From an uncultured Spirochaetaceae bacterium (lineage in GTDB: Bacteria; Spirochaetota; Spirochaetia; Sphaerochaetales; Sphaerochaetaceae), in the NCBI GenBank assembly GCA_944389085.1, contig CALXLB010000053.1, positions 1 to 64,000 on the forward strand: DNA of 64,000 nucleotides, in the 5' to 3' direction. Shown one piece after another: positions 37,255 through 44,846 of the stretch. Below the pieces are notes generated by a model. That model saw nothing but the letters and a program-made list of their open reading frames with translations. It did no database searches and had not been told where the DNA came from. Position numbers and translations under genes: made by a program. Numbering within the stretch: position 1 is the stretch's first letter; each line of letters begins with the position of its first letter.

Positions 37255-37338
37255 GAAAGTGGAAGCAGAACTTCCATTCTAACCTCCTTTTGTTCCCCAT
37301 AACTGGTTTACCTCCTTTTGTCCAGTATGGGGTTTTTT
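37255..37338 (+). ncRNA. Candidate small RNA with two anti-Shine-Dalgarno segments
   Basis: About 84 bases. Hairpin 1 is TGGAAG-CAGAA-CTTCCA. A single-stranded piece follows with ACCTCCTTTTGT (37282-37293). Hairpin 2 pairs CCCCATA-A-CTGG with CCAG-TATGGGG, and its loop again shows ACCTCCTTTTGT (37310-37321); six T follow, making it a good terminator. The repeated 12-mer is the complement of a Shine-Dalgarno sequence and resembles the 3' end of 16S rRNA. Exposed CCUCC or UCCC segments are how several regulatory RNAs (streptococcal csRNAs, listerial LhrC, staphylococcal RNAIII) block ribosome binding. The function here is inference from structure; no family was recognised. Confidence 0.55.
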
Positions 37339-37368
37339 ATTTTATTGAACTGAGAAGAGGCAAACCCC

Positions 37369-37395
37369 TTGACAAGCTACTGGGGGGGGTAGACT
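37369..37395 (+). promoter_or_regulatory. Promoter with G8 tract in the spacer, possible phase switch
   Basis: A perfect TTGACA (37369-37374) is followed by 15 bases and TAGACT (37390-37395). Eight consecutive G (37382-37389) lie in the spacer. With two more G the spacer would be 17. Slippage in such tracts changes promoter strength in other bacteria, including the tpr genes of Treponema pallidum. The gene downstream is a surface lipoprotein. Confidence 0.5.
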
Positions 37396-37430
37396 TAGGT
37401 TGAGTTTCTTGTTGTAAAGGAGGTTTTACA

Positions 37431-38801
37431 ATGAAGAAGATAAGTTTTTTGGTTATCTCAATCTTTCTCGCTATTACTCTTATTTCTTGTTATCCAAGAT
37501 ATACCATAATTCCTCTTCCAGATGTCGATAATCCGATAGATACTGATGAGCCAACGCCGGAACCGGAAGGGCCAACTACATTCAGTCCCAAAACGGTTCA
37601 AGAGCTTAAAAAAGCTATCAGTGATTCAAAAGATGGGGATACCATCGAGGCGGATGTTGTTATTTCCCAAGAAGAATTCGCTGAATTTCCAATAATTCTG
37701 GATAAGAAACTCACTATGAAAGGCGAATATCTGATTGCAGATGATATTAATTCTGAACTCATGCTGATGAATACAGTTTCGAGAAATGGGGCAGGAGCTG
37801 TCGGATTATCATTGTTTGATATTCAAGATGAGGTTTCTCTTGTTGATCTGACTGTCAAAGTAGCTGAATCAACTGTCACAATGGTTGACCAGATTGTCTC
37901 TCTTATTTCATCAGATTCGATCCTCAAAACAGACAATTTCAAAGTTCAGATAATAGCTGATGAAACATCCTCTCCTATAGATAATCCACAGAATACTGTT
38001 ATTGCTATCTCAGTAGGCGAATCTGTTCCGGCAGAGAATATCAATCTTGACGCTGAATCCGATGCCATGATTTACGTAGATGAGAATAATGCAGCAATCG
38101 AGACCATCTTCGAAAATATTGCTGAGATAAATCCAGATACTGAAATAGTAGTTTCAAAACTTCCTGAAACAGAAATCAAACTCGGAACAGAGCTTTCTGA
38201 TGGAATCATCTATTACGACAGAGGCGCAGAATACGGTAGGTATAATTACAATGGGGAAACAAAGACCCTTACTCGTATTGATTATGCCGTTGATGATGGT
38301 TCTGAAGGCTCAACTGCTTGGAGATTCCTTATTGTTGCAAATGAGAATTTAATTGCTCAGTCTGACGAAATTTCATGGGGAGATTTTAATGATTCAGATG
38401 TACCAGGTTGGGATGAGACTTCCTATGAAATAGGCTCTGGATTAAAGAATACTTCCACAATGCTGAACTATTATGGGACAGAAGCAGCATACATCTGGCC
38501 GAAGGTGAAAGAAGTGCAGAATACAACAGGAGAGCAGTGGTTCGTACCATCAGCACTAGAGCTATATGAGCTATACAAGGTTAAGGATGAACTTACGAAT
38601 ATTACCTTCCCGAGTTTTTCTTCCAATAATAGATATTGGACATCTACCAGATGCATGGAACCACTATCTTCTACAGTACTAAACGAGGTTTATGTTTGCG
38701 TGGTTGACTTCCATGACAAAGATTTAACGGAAGAAAATGTCCAGCAGGATGGCATGTCGGCAAATTCGAACTATTTTGTGAGACTAATAAAACGATATTG
38801 A
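37431..38801 (+). CDS. Lipoprotein with DUF1566-like C-terminal domain
   Basis: 456 residues. A lipoprotein signal ends at LISC (Cys20), followed by a Pro/Asp/Glu-rich spacer (VDNPIDTDEPTPEPEGP). A central acidic domain (about 55-260) begins VQELKKAISDSKDGDTIE, like the start of beta-helix surface proteins. The C-terminal part from about 265 has GEQWFVPSALELYEL, NNRYWTSTRC and ends NYFVRLIKRY, the DUF1566/Lcl C-terminal type related to the C-type lectin/formylglycine fold used for ligand binding. It would be displayed on the outer membrane. AAAGGAGG precedes the start. Its promoter carries the G8 tract and its ribosome-binding site can pair with the small RNA just upstream. Confidence 0.75.
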   Translation: MKKISFLVISIFLAITLISCYPRYTIIPLPDVDNPIDTDEPTPEPEGPTTFSPKTVQELKKAISDSKDGDTIEADVVISQEEFAEFPIILDKKLTMKGEYLIADDINSELMLMNTVSRNGAGAVGLSLFDIQDEVSLVDLTVKVAESTVTMVDQIVSLISSDSILKTDNFKVQIIADETSSPIDNPQNTVIAISVGESVPAENINLDAESDAMIYVDENNAAIETIFENIAEINPDTEIVVSKLPETEIKLGTELSDGIIYYDRGAEYGRYNYNGETKTLTRIDYAVDDGSEGSTAWRFLIVANENLIAQSDEISWGDFNDSDVPGWDETSYEIGSGLKNTSTMLNYYGTEAAYIWPKVKEVQNTTGEQWFVPSALELYELYKVKDELTNITFPSFSSNNRYWTSTRCMEPLSSTVLNEVYVCVVDFHDKDLTEENVQQDGMSANSNYFVRLIKRY

Positions 38802-38819
38802 GATTTATATGTTGTTTGG

Positions 38820-38846
38820 ATGGGAACTGCGGTTCCCATTTCTTTT
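38820..38846 (+). terminator. Terminator of the lipoprotein gene
   Basis: Perfect eight-base-pair stem ATGGGAAC/GTTCCCAT (38820-38827 and 38832-38839) with a TGCG loop and then TTCTTTT. Confidence 0.85.
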
Positions 38847-38915
38847 GCAGAGATGTCAGTTACAAAATTACAGATCCGTTTCTTATTCAATGGATACCTT
38901 GTATCACATGGGTAC

Positions 38916-38962
38916 ACTCTATTGATACACTCGGATGGCAGACATTCATGCATCAATAGAGT
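38916..38962. repeat. Perfect 11-base inverted repeat
   Basis: ACTCTATTGAT (38916-38926) and ATCAATAGAGT (38952-38962) are separated by 25 bases in a region without a recognised gene. It is not followed by a T run. It could be a protein-binding site, a remnant of a mobile element end, or part of an RNA. Confidence 0.5.
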
Positions 38963-39118
38963 TGTTTCCTGATTCAAATTACTATCAAAATGAAAATCAA
39001 CCTTATTGATATATTCCTCTTCGAGTTCTAAGGATTTAGACTTATATTAAACCTTTCTTGTTTCTCCTGAGATTAGCTTGGCCGAAAAACAAAACATATT
39101 TCCCTGTGTCTCTTTTCA

Positions 39119-39205
39119 TGCTATATTATAAACAGGTCGGACACCAAGCCGAACAGGGGCGAGTCCCCGCCGAAGAGCCGGAGGCTGCCTCCGGCAATTT
39201 TCTTT
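39119..39205 (+). ncRNA. Candidate structured RNA upstream of the DUF3800 gene
   Basis: An extended -10 box TGCTATATT (39119-39127) precedes three consecutive hairpins: TCGG/CCGA (39137-39152), GGGG/CCCC with loop CGAGT (39156-39168) and the strong GCCGGAGG-CTG-CCTCCGGC (39177-39195), followed by AATTTTCTTT. The GC content is far above the surroundings. It reads either as an independent RNA of about 70 bases with its own terminator or as a leader that controls the DUF3800 gene, whose ribosome-binding site begins 12 bases later. No known riboswitch or RNA family was recognised. Confidence 0.5.
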
Positions 39206-39219
39206 GCAAGGGGCTTGTC

Positions 39220-39897
39220 TTGTCTGTACTGTCAATCCATATCGATGAAAGCGGTAATCTGAATCTTTCTAACAGACAGAATCCCACATATTGCCTCTCC
39301 ATGGTTTTCCATAATCAGAGTGATGATATCTCAGCGGAACTCCAATTTTTGAATAAGAGACTTTCAGAGATAAACTGTGATGTTCCTTTTATTCATACAT
39401 CACCTCTTATAAGACAAGATAAACCATTTGAAGATCTTCTTATGACAGACAGGTTGCACATCTTCAGGATATTTTCCAGATTTGTGGAACAGCTTCCAAT
39501 TACTTATACATCCTTTTCTGTTATGAAGACTTTCTATCAGGAAGATAAGCAAATAGAGGAAGCTTTCAGACATCAGATAAGGAATTTTATCGAAAATAAT
39601 CTCGAATACTTTCAAAGCTTCGAAAAAATCACAGTGTATTATGACTGTGGACAGTCCATCATAAGTAAGATTCTCAGAGATACGTTTGGAAAGATATTTG
39701 GAAGCAGGATGGATTTCCGTACAGCGTATCAGAAAGATTTCAGGCTTCTGCAGGTTGCTGATTTTATATGTACTCTTGAACAATCAAAGATCAGATGGGA
39801 TGAACATAGACCAACAAAATCTGAAAAGGATTTCTTCCTTACTCGTCAGATGTTCATGAAGAACTTCTATAAGAAAATAAGCAGGAAACATATCTGA
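39220..39897 (+). CDS. DUF3800-domain protein
   Basis: About 225 residues from a TTG at 39220, which has AAGGGG six bases upstream; the frame is open further left but that part covers the structured RNA and is not protein-like. The hallmark IHIDESGNLNL lies at the start, YYDCGQSIISKIL in the middle and LLQVADFICTLEQSK near the end. DUF3800 proteins have an RNase-H-like fold with acidic residues at these three places and are common in accessory and defence-rich regions, but the reaction is unknown. It is a single gene following a candidate structured RNA. Confidence 0.72.
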   Translation: MSVLSIHIDESGNLNLSNRQNPTYCLSMVFHNQSDDISAELQFLNKRLSEINCDVPFIHTSPLIRQDKPFEDLLMTDRLHIFRIFSRFVEQLPITYTSFSVMKTFYQEDKQIEEAFRHQIRNFIENNLEYFQSFEKITVYYDCGQSIISKILRDTFGKIFGSRMDFRTAYQKDFRLLQVADFICTLEQSKIRWDEHRPTKSEKDFFLTRQMFMKNFYKKISRKHI

Positions 39898-39961
39898 TTC
39901 AACATGCCATAGATATATACGCGTTAAGACTTAGATTTTGTCAGATTGTCCTTGTAAAGAA

Positions 39962-39990
39962 CAACAAGCGGACGGATCCGCTTGTTTGCT
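39962..39990 (-). terminator. Terminator of the DUF4177-like gene
   Basis: ACAAGCGGA/TCCGCTTGT stem around CGGA (about 39965-39986), with T-rich sequence after it on the minus strand. Confidence 0.65.
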
Positions 39991-39995
39991 AAAGC

Positions 39996-40181
39996 TTATT
40001 TTGAGAAGACAACAATCATCTTGTATCTGGAGAAGCACAGACAGCATCTTCCGACAACCGGTTCCATGGATTCGAATTTGTATCCATCGGATTCCATTCT
40101 GTTGATTACTTTCTCGACTTCGCTTGCACGGAGTGTACAAGTGAAAATACCGGAGTTCACTTCTTCAACTTTGTAATCCAT
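39996..40181 (-). CDS. DUF4177-like small protein
   Basis: 61 residues. MDYKVEEVNSGIFTCTL, then a helix EVEKVINRMESDGYKFESMEP and a final strand YKMIVVFSK match the beta-alpha-beta outline of DUF4177 proteins, which have no known function. AAGGAGGTAAAAT lies before the ATG; this ribosome-binding site matches the complement of the small RNA repeat over 11 bases. It overlaps the end of the membrane-protein gene by 17 bases, so both belong to one operon. Confidence 0.6.
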   Translation of the reverse strand: MDYKVEEVNSGIFTCTLRASEVEKVINRMESDGYKFESMEPVVGRCCLCFSRYKMIVVFSK

Positions 40182-40677
40182 ATTTTACCTCCTTCGCTTG
40201 ATTTTCTTTCGCCTTATTTGCAAGAACACGTGCCACAAGGCGCTGTTTCTGCATTTCCAGGACAACAGAGCGGGAAGAGTAGAGTTTTCTCATCCTTTCA
40301 TATTCATCATCAAAGCTGAATTCATGGCAGAGATCATGGATAATCAGGCGAAAGCAAGGCTCGCACATTTCATATTTGAAATACTCTTCATTGAAGCCTC
40401 TGGTTTTCAGGCGATAGTAACCGATTCTGTAGTATCTCCACTTTTCTCTTGCTGTGAGTGTGTATTTCACAAAGAAGAAAAGCGAGATGATGAGTGAGAC
40501 TACGAAAACAAGCGATAAAAGCCCGTACCCCATAATGCAAAGGCTTGCTATCATGGCAATTGATACCAATACTGGTAAAAACAATAGATACCCATACAGG
40601 AAGAACTTCGAGAAGAACTTTACAATGAATCTGCGGAACAGACAAACAGAGCCTTTGCCGCTGAAAACCTCACCCAT
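40165..40677 (-). CDS. Membrane protein of unknown function
   Basis: About 170 residues from the ATG at 40677; a GTG at 40698 is possible, and neither start has a clear ribosome-binding site. Two hydrophobic helices lie near residues 20-70 (LYGYLLFLPVLVSIAMIASLC and LVFVVSLIISLFFFVKY), followed by a cytoplasmic domain with YYRIGYYRLKTRGFNEEYF and MCEPCFRLIIHDLC, then a charged helical tail. I do not recognise the family. It is coupled to the DUF4177-like gene. Confidence 0.6.
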   Translation of the reverse strand: MGEVFSGKGSVCLFRRFIVKFFSKFFLYGYLLFLPVLVSIAMIASLCIMGYGLLSLVFVVSLIISLFFFVKYTLTAREKWRYYRIGYYRLKTRGFNEEYFKYEMCEPCFRLIIHDLCHEFSFDDEYERMRKLYSSRSVVLEMQKQRLVARVLANKAKENQAKEVKYGLQS

Positions 40678-40885
40678 GACGTAAATGGAAAATATCACTT
40701 ATGATTTTCTAATGCAACTGTTTTAGACATTAATTCTCTATTTATTCTTAAAACTGCGTGCCAATTCTTGATTTTAATGATATTTACATTTTCCACTGCA
40801 AATTCAGCTGGCTTTGTAATGGTTTGTTAAAAGTAATCGTAAAAATGTAAGGGATTGTGGTTGATATATCAGGCAAATCAGACTG

Positions 40886-40914
40886 TTGTTGCCTTCCTTT
40901 CATAAGCGTATAAT
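40886..40914 (+). promoter_or_regulatory. Promoter of the MATE gene
   Basis: TTGTTG (40886-40891), 17 bases, TATAAT (40909-40914), then nine bases to the ATG at 40924. The leader would be at most a few bases and holds no Shine-Dalgarno sequence. Confidence 0.6.
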
Positions 40915-40923
40915 CCAGAAAAG

Positions 40924-42303
40924 ATGAAGATACATCAGGCAGATTTCTCTAAGGGGAAGGTCTCCACTCTGATTCTGAGGGTATCGTTTCCTCTGATTAT
41001 CGCAGAGCTGGTAAATCTTCTTTATAACATGGTCGACAGGATATATATCGGGCATCTGGCAGAAAATGGTTCAGTTGCTCTGACTGGACTTGGACTGTGT
41101 TTCCCTGTGATTTCGCTTATCAGCGCTTTTGCCAAGCTTTTCGGCCCGAATGGAGGTGCACCTTTGTGTGCAATGGCAAGGGGGAAGGGTGATTATAAAG
41201 AGGCCTCGCTTGTAATGGGGAATTCTTTTGCATTATCTGTTCTCACCGGGCTTGTGCTGATGGCAATTGTTCTTATCTTCAATCGTCCGATTCTCTATGC
41301 ATTCGGTGCAAGCGACATAACATATCCATATGCCAGGGATTATCTGATGATATATTCTCTGGGAACGGTGCCAGTGCTTGTGACGCTGAGCATGAATGCA
41401 TTCATCAACAGCCAGGGCTTTGCAATGATCGGGATGATTACAGTTCTCATTGGAGCTGTGATAAATATAATCCTGGATCCTATCCTGATTTTCGTTTTTT
41501 CTCTGGGAGTTAAAGGTGCGGCTATCGCAACTATATGCAGTCAGACTATTTCCTGTATCTTTGCTGTCAGCTTCCTCTGTGGCAGGACTGTCCAGCTGAG
41601 GCTTAATTTCCGTGATATGAAGCTTGGAGCTAAACGCTGTGGACAGATCATCGCACTAGGTACCAGTGGATTCACGATGGGGGCTACTAATTCAGTTGTG
41701 CAGCTGGTCTGCAATAAATGTGCGTTCATCTGGGGTGGAGATTTGTATGTAGGAGTAATGACCATACTCAATTCAGTCAGAGAAGTCTACAATACTGTCA
41801 TGAATGGGATTGGCAGTGGTGCAAGTCCCGTCATGAGCTTCAACTACGGAGCAAAGAATGGAGAACGTACAATCAAAGCCAGTAATTTCACGCTTGTCTG
41901 TACATTCACTTATTCCATTATTGTATGGCTTATCATAATCATATTCCCACATGCTATGGCAATGCTATTCACACAGGATGAGGCCATGATAGGAGCTTCT
42001 GTCTCTGCACTGCGGATTTACTTCTTCGGTTTCTTCTTCATGGCTTTCCAGACAGCGGGACAACAGACGTTCGTTGCTTTAGGAAAGGCGAAGCAGGCTA
42101 TCTTCTTCTCCCTTTTCAGAAAGGTCATCATTGTTGTTCCTCTGACGATTGCTCTTCCATACTTATTCGGAATAAATGGAGTTGTTATGGCTGAGCCAAT
42201 CAGCAATGTAATCGGTGGACTTGCTGCTTATCTCTCGATGAGGCATATGGTGATGCCGGAACTCAGGGCAATGGAAAAAGAAAAGAATCTCCGGACAGTA
42301 TGA
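40924..42303 (+). CDS. MATE-family multidrug/cation efflux protein
   Basis: 459 residues and twelve predicted membrane helices in two similar halves. PLIIAELVNLLYNMVDRIYIGHLAENGSVALTGL is the typical MATE opening and GAGASPVMSFNYGA-like segment (IGSGASPVMSFNYGAKNGERT) opens the conserved part of the second half. MATE pumps use Na+ or H+ to export drugs or metabolites. The downstream DUF4867 gene is in the same direction 31 bases later. Confidence 0.92.
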   Translation: MKIHQADFSKGKVSTLILRVSFPLIIAELVNLLYNMVDRIYIGHLAENGSVALTGLGLCFPVISLISAFAKLFGPNGGAPLCAMARGKGDYKEASLVMGNSFALSVLTGLVLMAIVLIFNRPILYAFGASDITYPYARDYLMIYSLGTVPVLVTLSMNAFINSQGFAMIGMITVLIGAVINIILDPILIFVFSLGVKGAAIATICSQTISCIFAVSFLCGRTVQLRLNFRDMKLGAKRCGQIIALGTSGFTMGATNSVVQLVCNKCAFIWGGDLYVGVMTILNSVREVYNTVMNGIGSGASPVMSFNYGAKNGERTIKASNFTLVCTFTYSIIVWLIIIIFPHAMAMLFTQDEAMIGASVSALRIYFFGFFFMAFQTAGQQTFVALGKAKQAIFFSLFRKVIIVVPLTIALPYLFGINGVVMAEPISNVIGGLAAYLSMRHMVMPELRAMEKEKNLRTV

Positions 42304-42334
42304 TGTGATATCATTACTGGGAAGGAGATTTTCT

Positions 42335-42958
42335 ATGGTTATCTATAGTGTTGATAGTGAAGAATTCAGACGTTTCGGGAGTGTGATTGAAGGTGTTGAG
42401 ACAGATGCTTTGCTTGAAGCTCTTGAAAGGATTTCACCTTGCCCGGAAGAAGGGACTGTGTATGTTCCGGATGTCCCTGAGTTTGACGAGCTTCCTGTCT
42501 ATGATTTTCTCTCAAAGCATGTATATGGCGGTATGCCAGTGCAGATAGGGTATTGCTCAGGTACGAACTATAAGCTCAATTGCCTGGAGTATCACAAGGG
42601 GTGGGAGGTCAATGTATCCACAGATGAATTGATTATCCTTCTCTCTGATCTCCGTGATATAAGAGGTGGCAAGCTGAAAACATCGTCAGTGATGGCATTC
42701 AGAGTACCGGCAAGGACAGTATTTGTCATGTATGGAACAACTCTGCATTATGCTCCATGCGGTAGGTTCAAGAACATAGTCGTTCTCCCCAAAGGTACTA
42801 ATTATGATAAACCAGTGATTGAGGAGAAGACATTTGAAGACAGGCTTCTATGGGGTTCGAACAAGTGGCTTATCGCTCATCCTGATACAGATGAAGCGAG
42901 GGCAGGGGCTTACATTGGACTTGATGGGGAAAACATCGATATCTCCGAATACTTCTGA
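42335..42958 (+). CDS. DUF4867-family protein
   Basis: 207 residues from the ATG at 42335 with GGGAAGGAG upstream. It has a cupin-like beta-rich build: IGYCSGTNYKLNCLEYHKGWEVNV, VMAFRVPARTVFVMYGTTLHYAPC and SNKWLIAHPDTDEARAGAYIGLDGENI. DUF4867 proteins recur in carbohydrate-using Firmicutes and spirochaetes and look like sugar-binding or sugar-isomerising cupins, but no reaction is proven. It follows the MATE gene, so both may serve export and handling of one metabolite (inference). Confidence 0.75.
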   Translation: MVIYSVDSEEFRRFGSVIEGVETDALLEALERISPCPEEGTVYVPDVPEFDELPVYDFLSKHVYGGMPVQIGYCSGTNYKLNCLEYHKGWEVNVSTDELIILLSDLRDIRGGKLKTSSVMAFRVPARTVFVMYGTTLHYAPCGRFKNIVVLPKGTNYDKPVIEEKTFEDRLLWGSNKWLIAHPDTDEARAGAYIGLDGENIDISEYF

Positions 42959-42974
42959 TTTATTGCACGCAGAG

Positions 42975-43086
42975 ACGCACTGCGTGCGTTGGTATTTACA
43001 TATACTATAATAAAATAATAATTTTTATGCTTGATTTAACGCACGCATGCATTGAATTTATTGTTTCTAACGCACGCGTGCGTTAG
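42975..43086 (+). promoter_or_regulatory. Operator/promoter region of the AlbA_2 gene, three AACGCACGC sites
   Basis: AACGCACGC occurs on the minus strand at 42982-42990, on the plus strand at 43038-43046, and twice as the perfect palindrome TAACGCACGCGTGCGTTA (43068-43085). The AT-rich stretch with TATACT and TATAAT (43001-43011) lies between the first and second sites. The arrangement is that of an autoregulated promoter; the AlbA_2 protein made 24 bases downstream is the obvious candidate to bind. Confidence 0.65.
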
Positions 43087-43109
43087 AATGTGTTAAGGAG
43101 CATGAAAGA

Positions 43110-44774
43110 ATGATACCAACGCATGAAGATTTGACAACTGAATTTAAGAGTGATGCAGATGGATTAAGGGATAGCACTTTGATAGAGACTGTTGTCGGTT
43201 TAGCTAATACCAAAGGTGGTACGCTGTTTGTTGGTGTTGAAGATGACGGCAGGATTACAGGGATTAATGAAAGACATCGTGATTCAATAGGTGTTGTCGC
43301 TTTAATCGCGAATCGAACTGTTCCTCCTGTTTCTGTTAGAGCTGAGATAATCAGTGCCGAAAATAAAGATGTTCTCCGCATAGATGTTCCGATGAGTAGA
43401 ACTGTTGTAGCTTCTTCTGATGGGAAAATGCTTCGGCGACGATTAAAGCAGGATGGTTCTCCGGAGAATATCCCTATGTTTCCTTTTGAGATTAATGAGA
43501 GATTATCAGAACTTGGGGCTTATGATTTATCCTCACAGGTTATTCCAGATGCCTCGGTTTCTGATTTTGATGATGAAGAAAGGAATAGAGTTAGAAACAT
43601 AATCAGAATCCGTAAAGGCGATGCTAGCCTTATTGATCTTGATGATGAAGAGCTAGATAAGGCACTAGGTTTTTCCCGCGAATCCAATGGTCATGTACTT
43701 CCCACGATAACAGGTATGCTTCTTATAGGAAAAGCTGAGAGTATACGGAAATTCATCCCAACTGCCAAAGCTGTTTTTCAGGTTATCGAAGGCACCGAAA
43801 TCCGCGTTAATGAGGAGTATTGTTTACCGTTGATTGCGCTTTTCTCCATTTTAGAGATGCATATGAAAGCATGGAACCCTCAGAGGGAAATGGAATATGG
43901 CCTTTTGAGAATGCCAATTCCAGAATTCTCAGAAATGGCATTTAGGGAAGGTCTTGTAAATGCATTTGCACACCGCGATTATACCATTTTGCAAAGTGTC
44001 AGAGTTGTAGTGGAGGATGATGGTCTGACGATAAGCAGTCCTGGAGGCTTTATCGAAGGAGTTAATCTTGAGAATCTTCTTACTGTTGAACCTCATGGGA
44101 GAAATCCTATGTTGGCAGATGCCTTTAAGCGTATAGGTCTGGCAGAACGTACAGGTCGTGGAATTGATAGGATTTATGAAGGATCTATAGTTTTTGGTCG
44201 TCCTTTGCCTGATTACTCAGAATCCACAACCAGGAATGTTAAACTTTTCATACAGAGGGCAAAGCCTGACTTGCAATTTGTTAAGATGATAGCAGATGAA
44301 GAGAATAGAATCGGCCGATCTCTTTCTATAAATTCTTTAATGATACTTTCCGCTCTTCGTACAAATCGAAGGCTCAGTCTGGAAGAACTCTGCTCTATAA
44401 TCCATATAAATATTAATCGAGTAAGGCCGAATGTAGAGAATCTCGTAGAGTGTGGACTTATTGAGGCTGTTGGAAGTGGTAAATCACGAAGTTACATGTT
44501 GAGTGCAAAGGTATATAGACAGAGCGGGAACATAGTTGGATATGTTCTTCAATCCGATATAGATACAATTAGAGCGGAGGAGTTGATTATCAAGCTGGCA
44601 AAAGAACAGGGTGGGTGTGTGAGACGCGATGATGTTATCAATCTTCTTCATGTAAATCCTGGACAGGCTTACAGGCTTCTTAAAAAGCTAGCCGAAAAAG
44701 GTCTCCTTGAATTAAATGGAAAAGGAAGATTCTCGAGATACTGCCTTTGTGAGGATGGCCATAATACAAAATAA
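43110..44774 (+). CDS. AlbA_2 (Schlafen-type) putative DNA-binding regulator
   Basis: 554 residues. The AlbA_2/Schlafen domain opens the protein (EDLTTEFKSDADGL, VVGLANTKGGTLFVGVEDDGRITGI). A HATPase_c_4 region follows at about 270-370 (FREGLVNAFAHRDYTI, ISSPGGFIEGVN, LAERTGRGIDRIYEGS), as in the RecG-like regulators of this group, and two winged helices end it (LSLEELCSIIHININRVRPNVENL and VRRDDVINLLHVNPGQAYRLLKKL). These proteins are thought to regulate transcription. AAGGAG precedes the start. Three operator-like repeats upstream suggest self-control. Confidence 0.85.
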   Translation: MIPTHEDLTTEFKSDADGLRDSTLIETVVGLANTKGGTLFVGVEDDGRITGINERHRDSIGVVALIANRTVPPVSVRAEIISAENKDVLRIDVPMSRTVVASSDGKMLRRRLKQDGSPENIPMFPFEINERLSELGAYDLSSQVIPDASVSDFDDEERNRVRNIIRIRKGDASLIDLDDEELDKALGFSRESNGHVLPTITGMLLIGKAESIRKFIPTAKAVFQVIEGTEIRVNEEYCLPLIALFSILEMHMKAWNPQREMEYGLLRMPIPEFSEMAFREGLVNAFAHRDYTILQSVRVVVEDDGLTISSPGGFIEGVNLENLLTVEPHGRNPMLADAFKRIGLAERTGRGIDRIYEGSIVFGRPLPDYSESTTRNVKLFIQRAKPDLQFVKMIADEENRIGRSLSINSLMILSALRTNRRLSLEELCSIIHININRVRPNVENLVECGLIEAVGSGKSRSYMLSAKVYRQSGNIVGYVLQSDIDTIRAEELIIKLAKEQGGCVRRDDVINLLHVNPGQAYRLLKKLAEKGLLELNGKGRFSRYCLCEDGHNTK

Positions 44775-44804
44775 AAATGTATTCATTGGATAGGATAACG
44801 AATT

Positions 44805-44846
44805 GGAACCAGCGAGGGTAACCCCAAGCTGGTTCCACATTTTTTA
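44805..44846 (+). terminator. Terminator between the AlbA_2 and phosphoglucomutase genes
   Basis: Nine-base-pair stem GGAACCAGC (44805-44813) with GCTGGTTCC (44828-44836), then ACATTTTTT. It ends the plus-strand gene and probably also the convergent minus-strand gene. Confidence 0.85.

Noticed and set aside
37255-37338. Riboswitch or simple terminator of an unseen upstream gene
   Set aside because: No gene precedes it in this orientation, it has its own promoter-like boxes, and the repeated CCTCC elements are not explained by a plain terminator.
38771-38977. 68-codon minus-strand frame after the lipoprotein gene
   Set aside because: It crosses the terminator and the end of the lipoprotein gene and has no ribosome-binding site; at best a remnant.
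37431-39897. Diversity-generating retroelement around the DUF1566-like gene
   Set aside because: No reverse transcriptase and no near copy of the gene's 3' end were seen nearby.
39119-39897. Type III toxin-antitoxin (RNA repeats plus ToxN)
   Set aside because: The RNA has three different hairpins rather than tandem repeats, and the protein is DUF3800, not ToxN-like.
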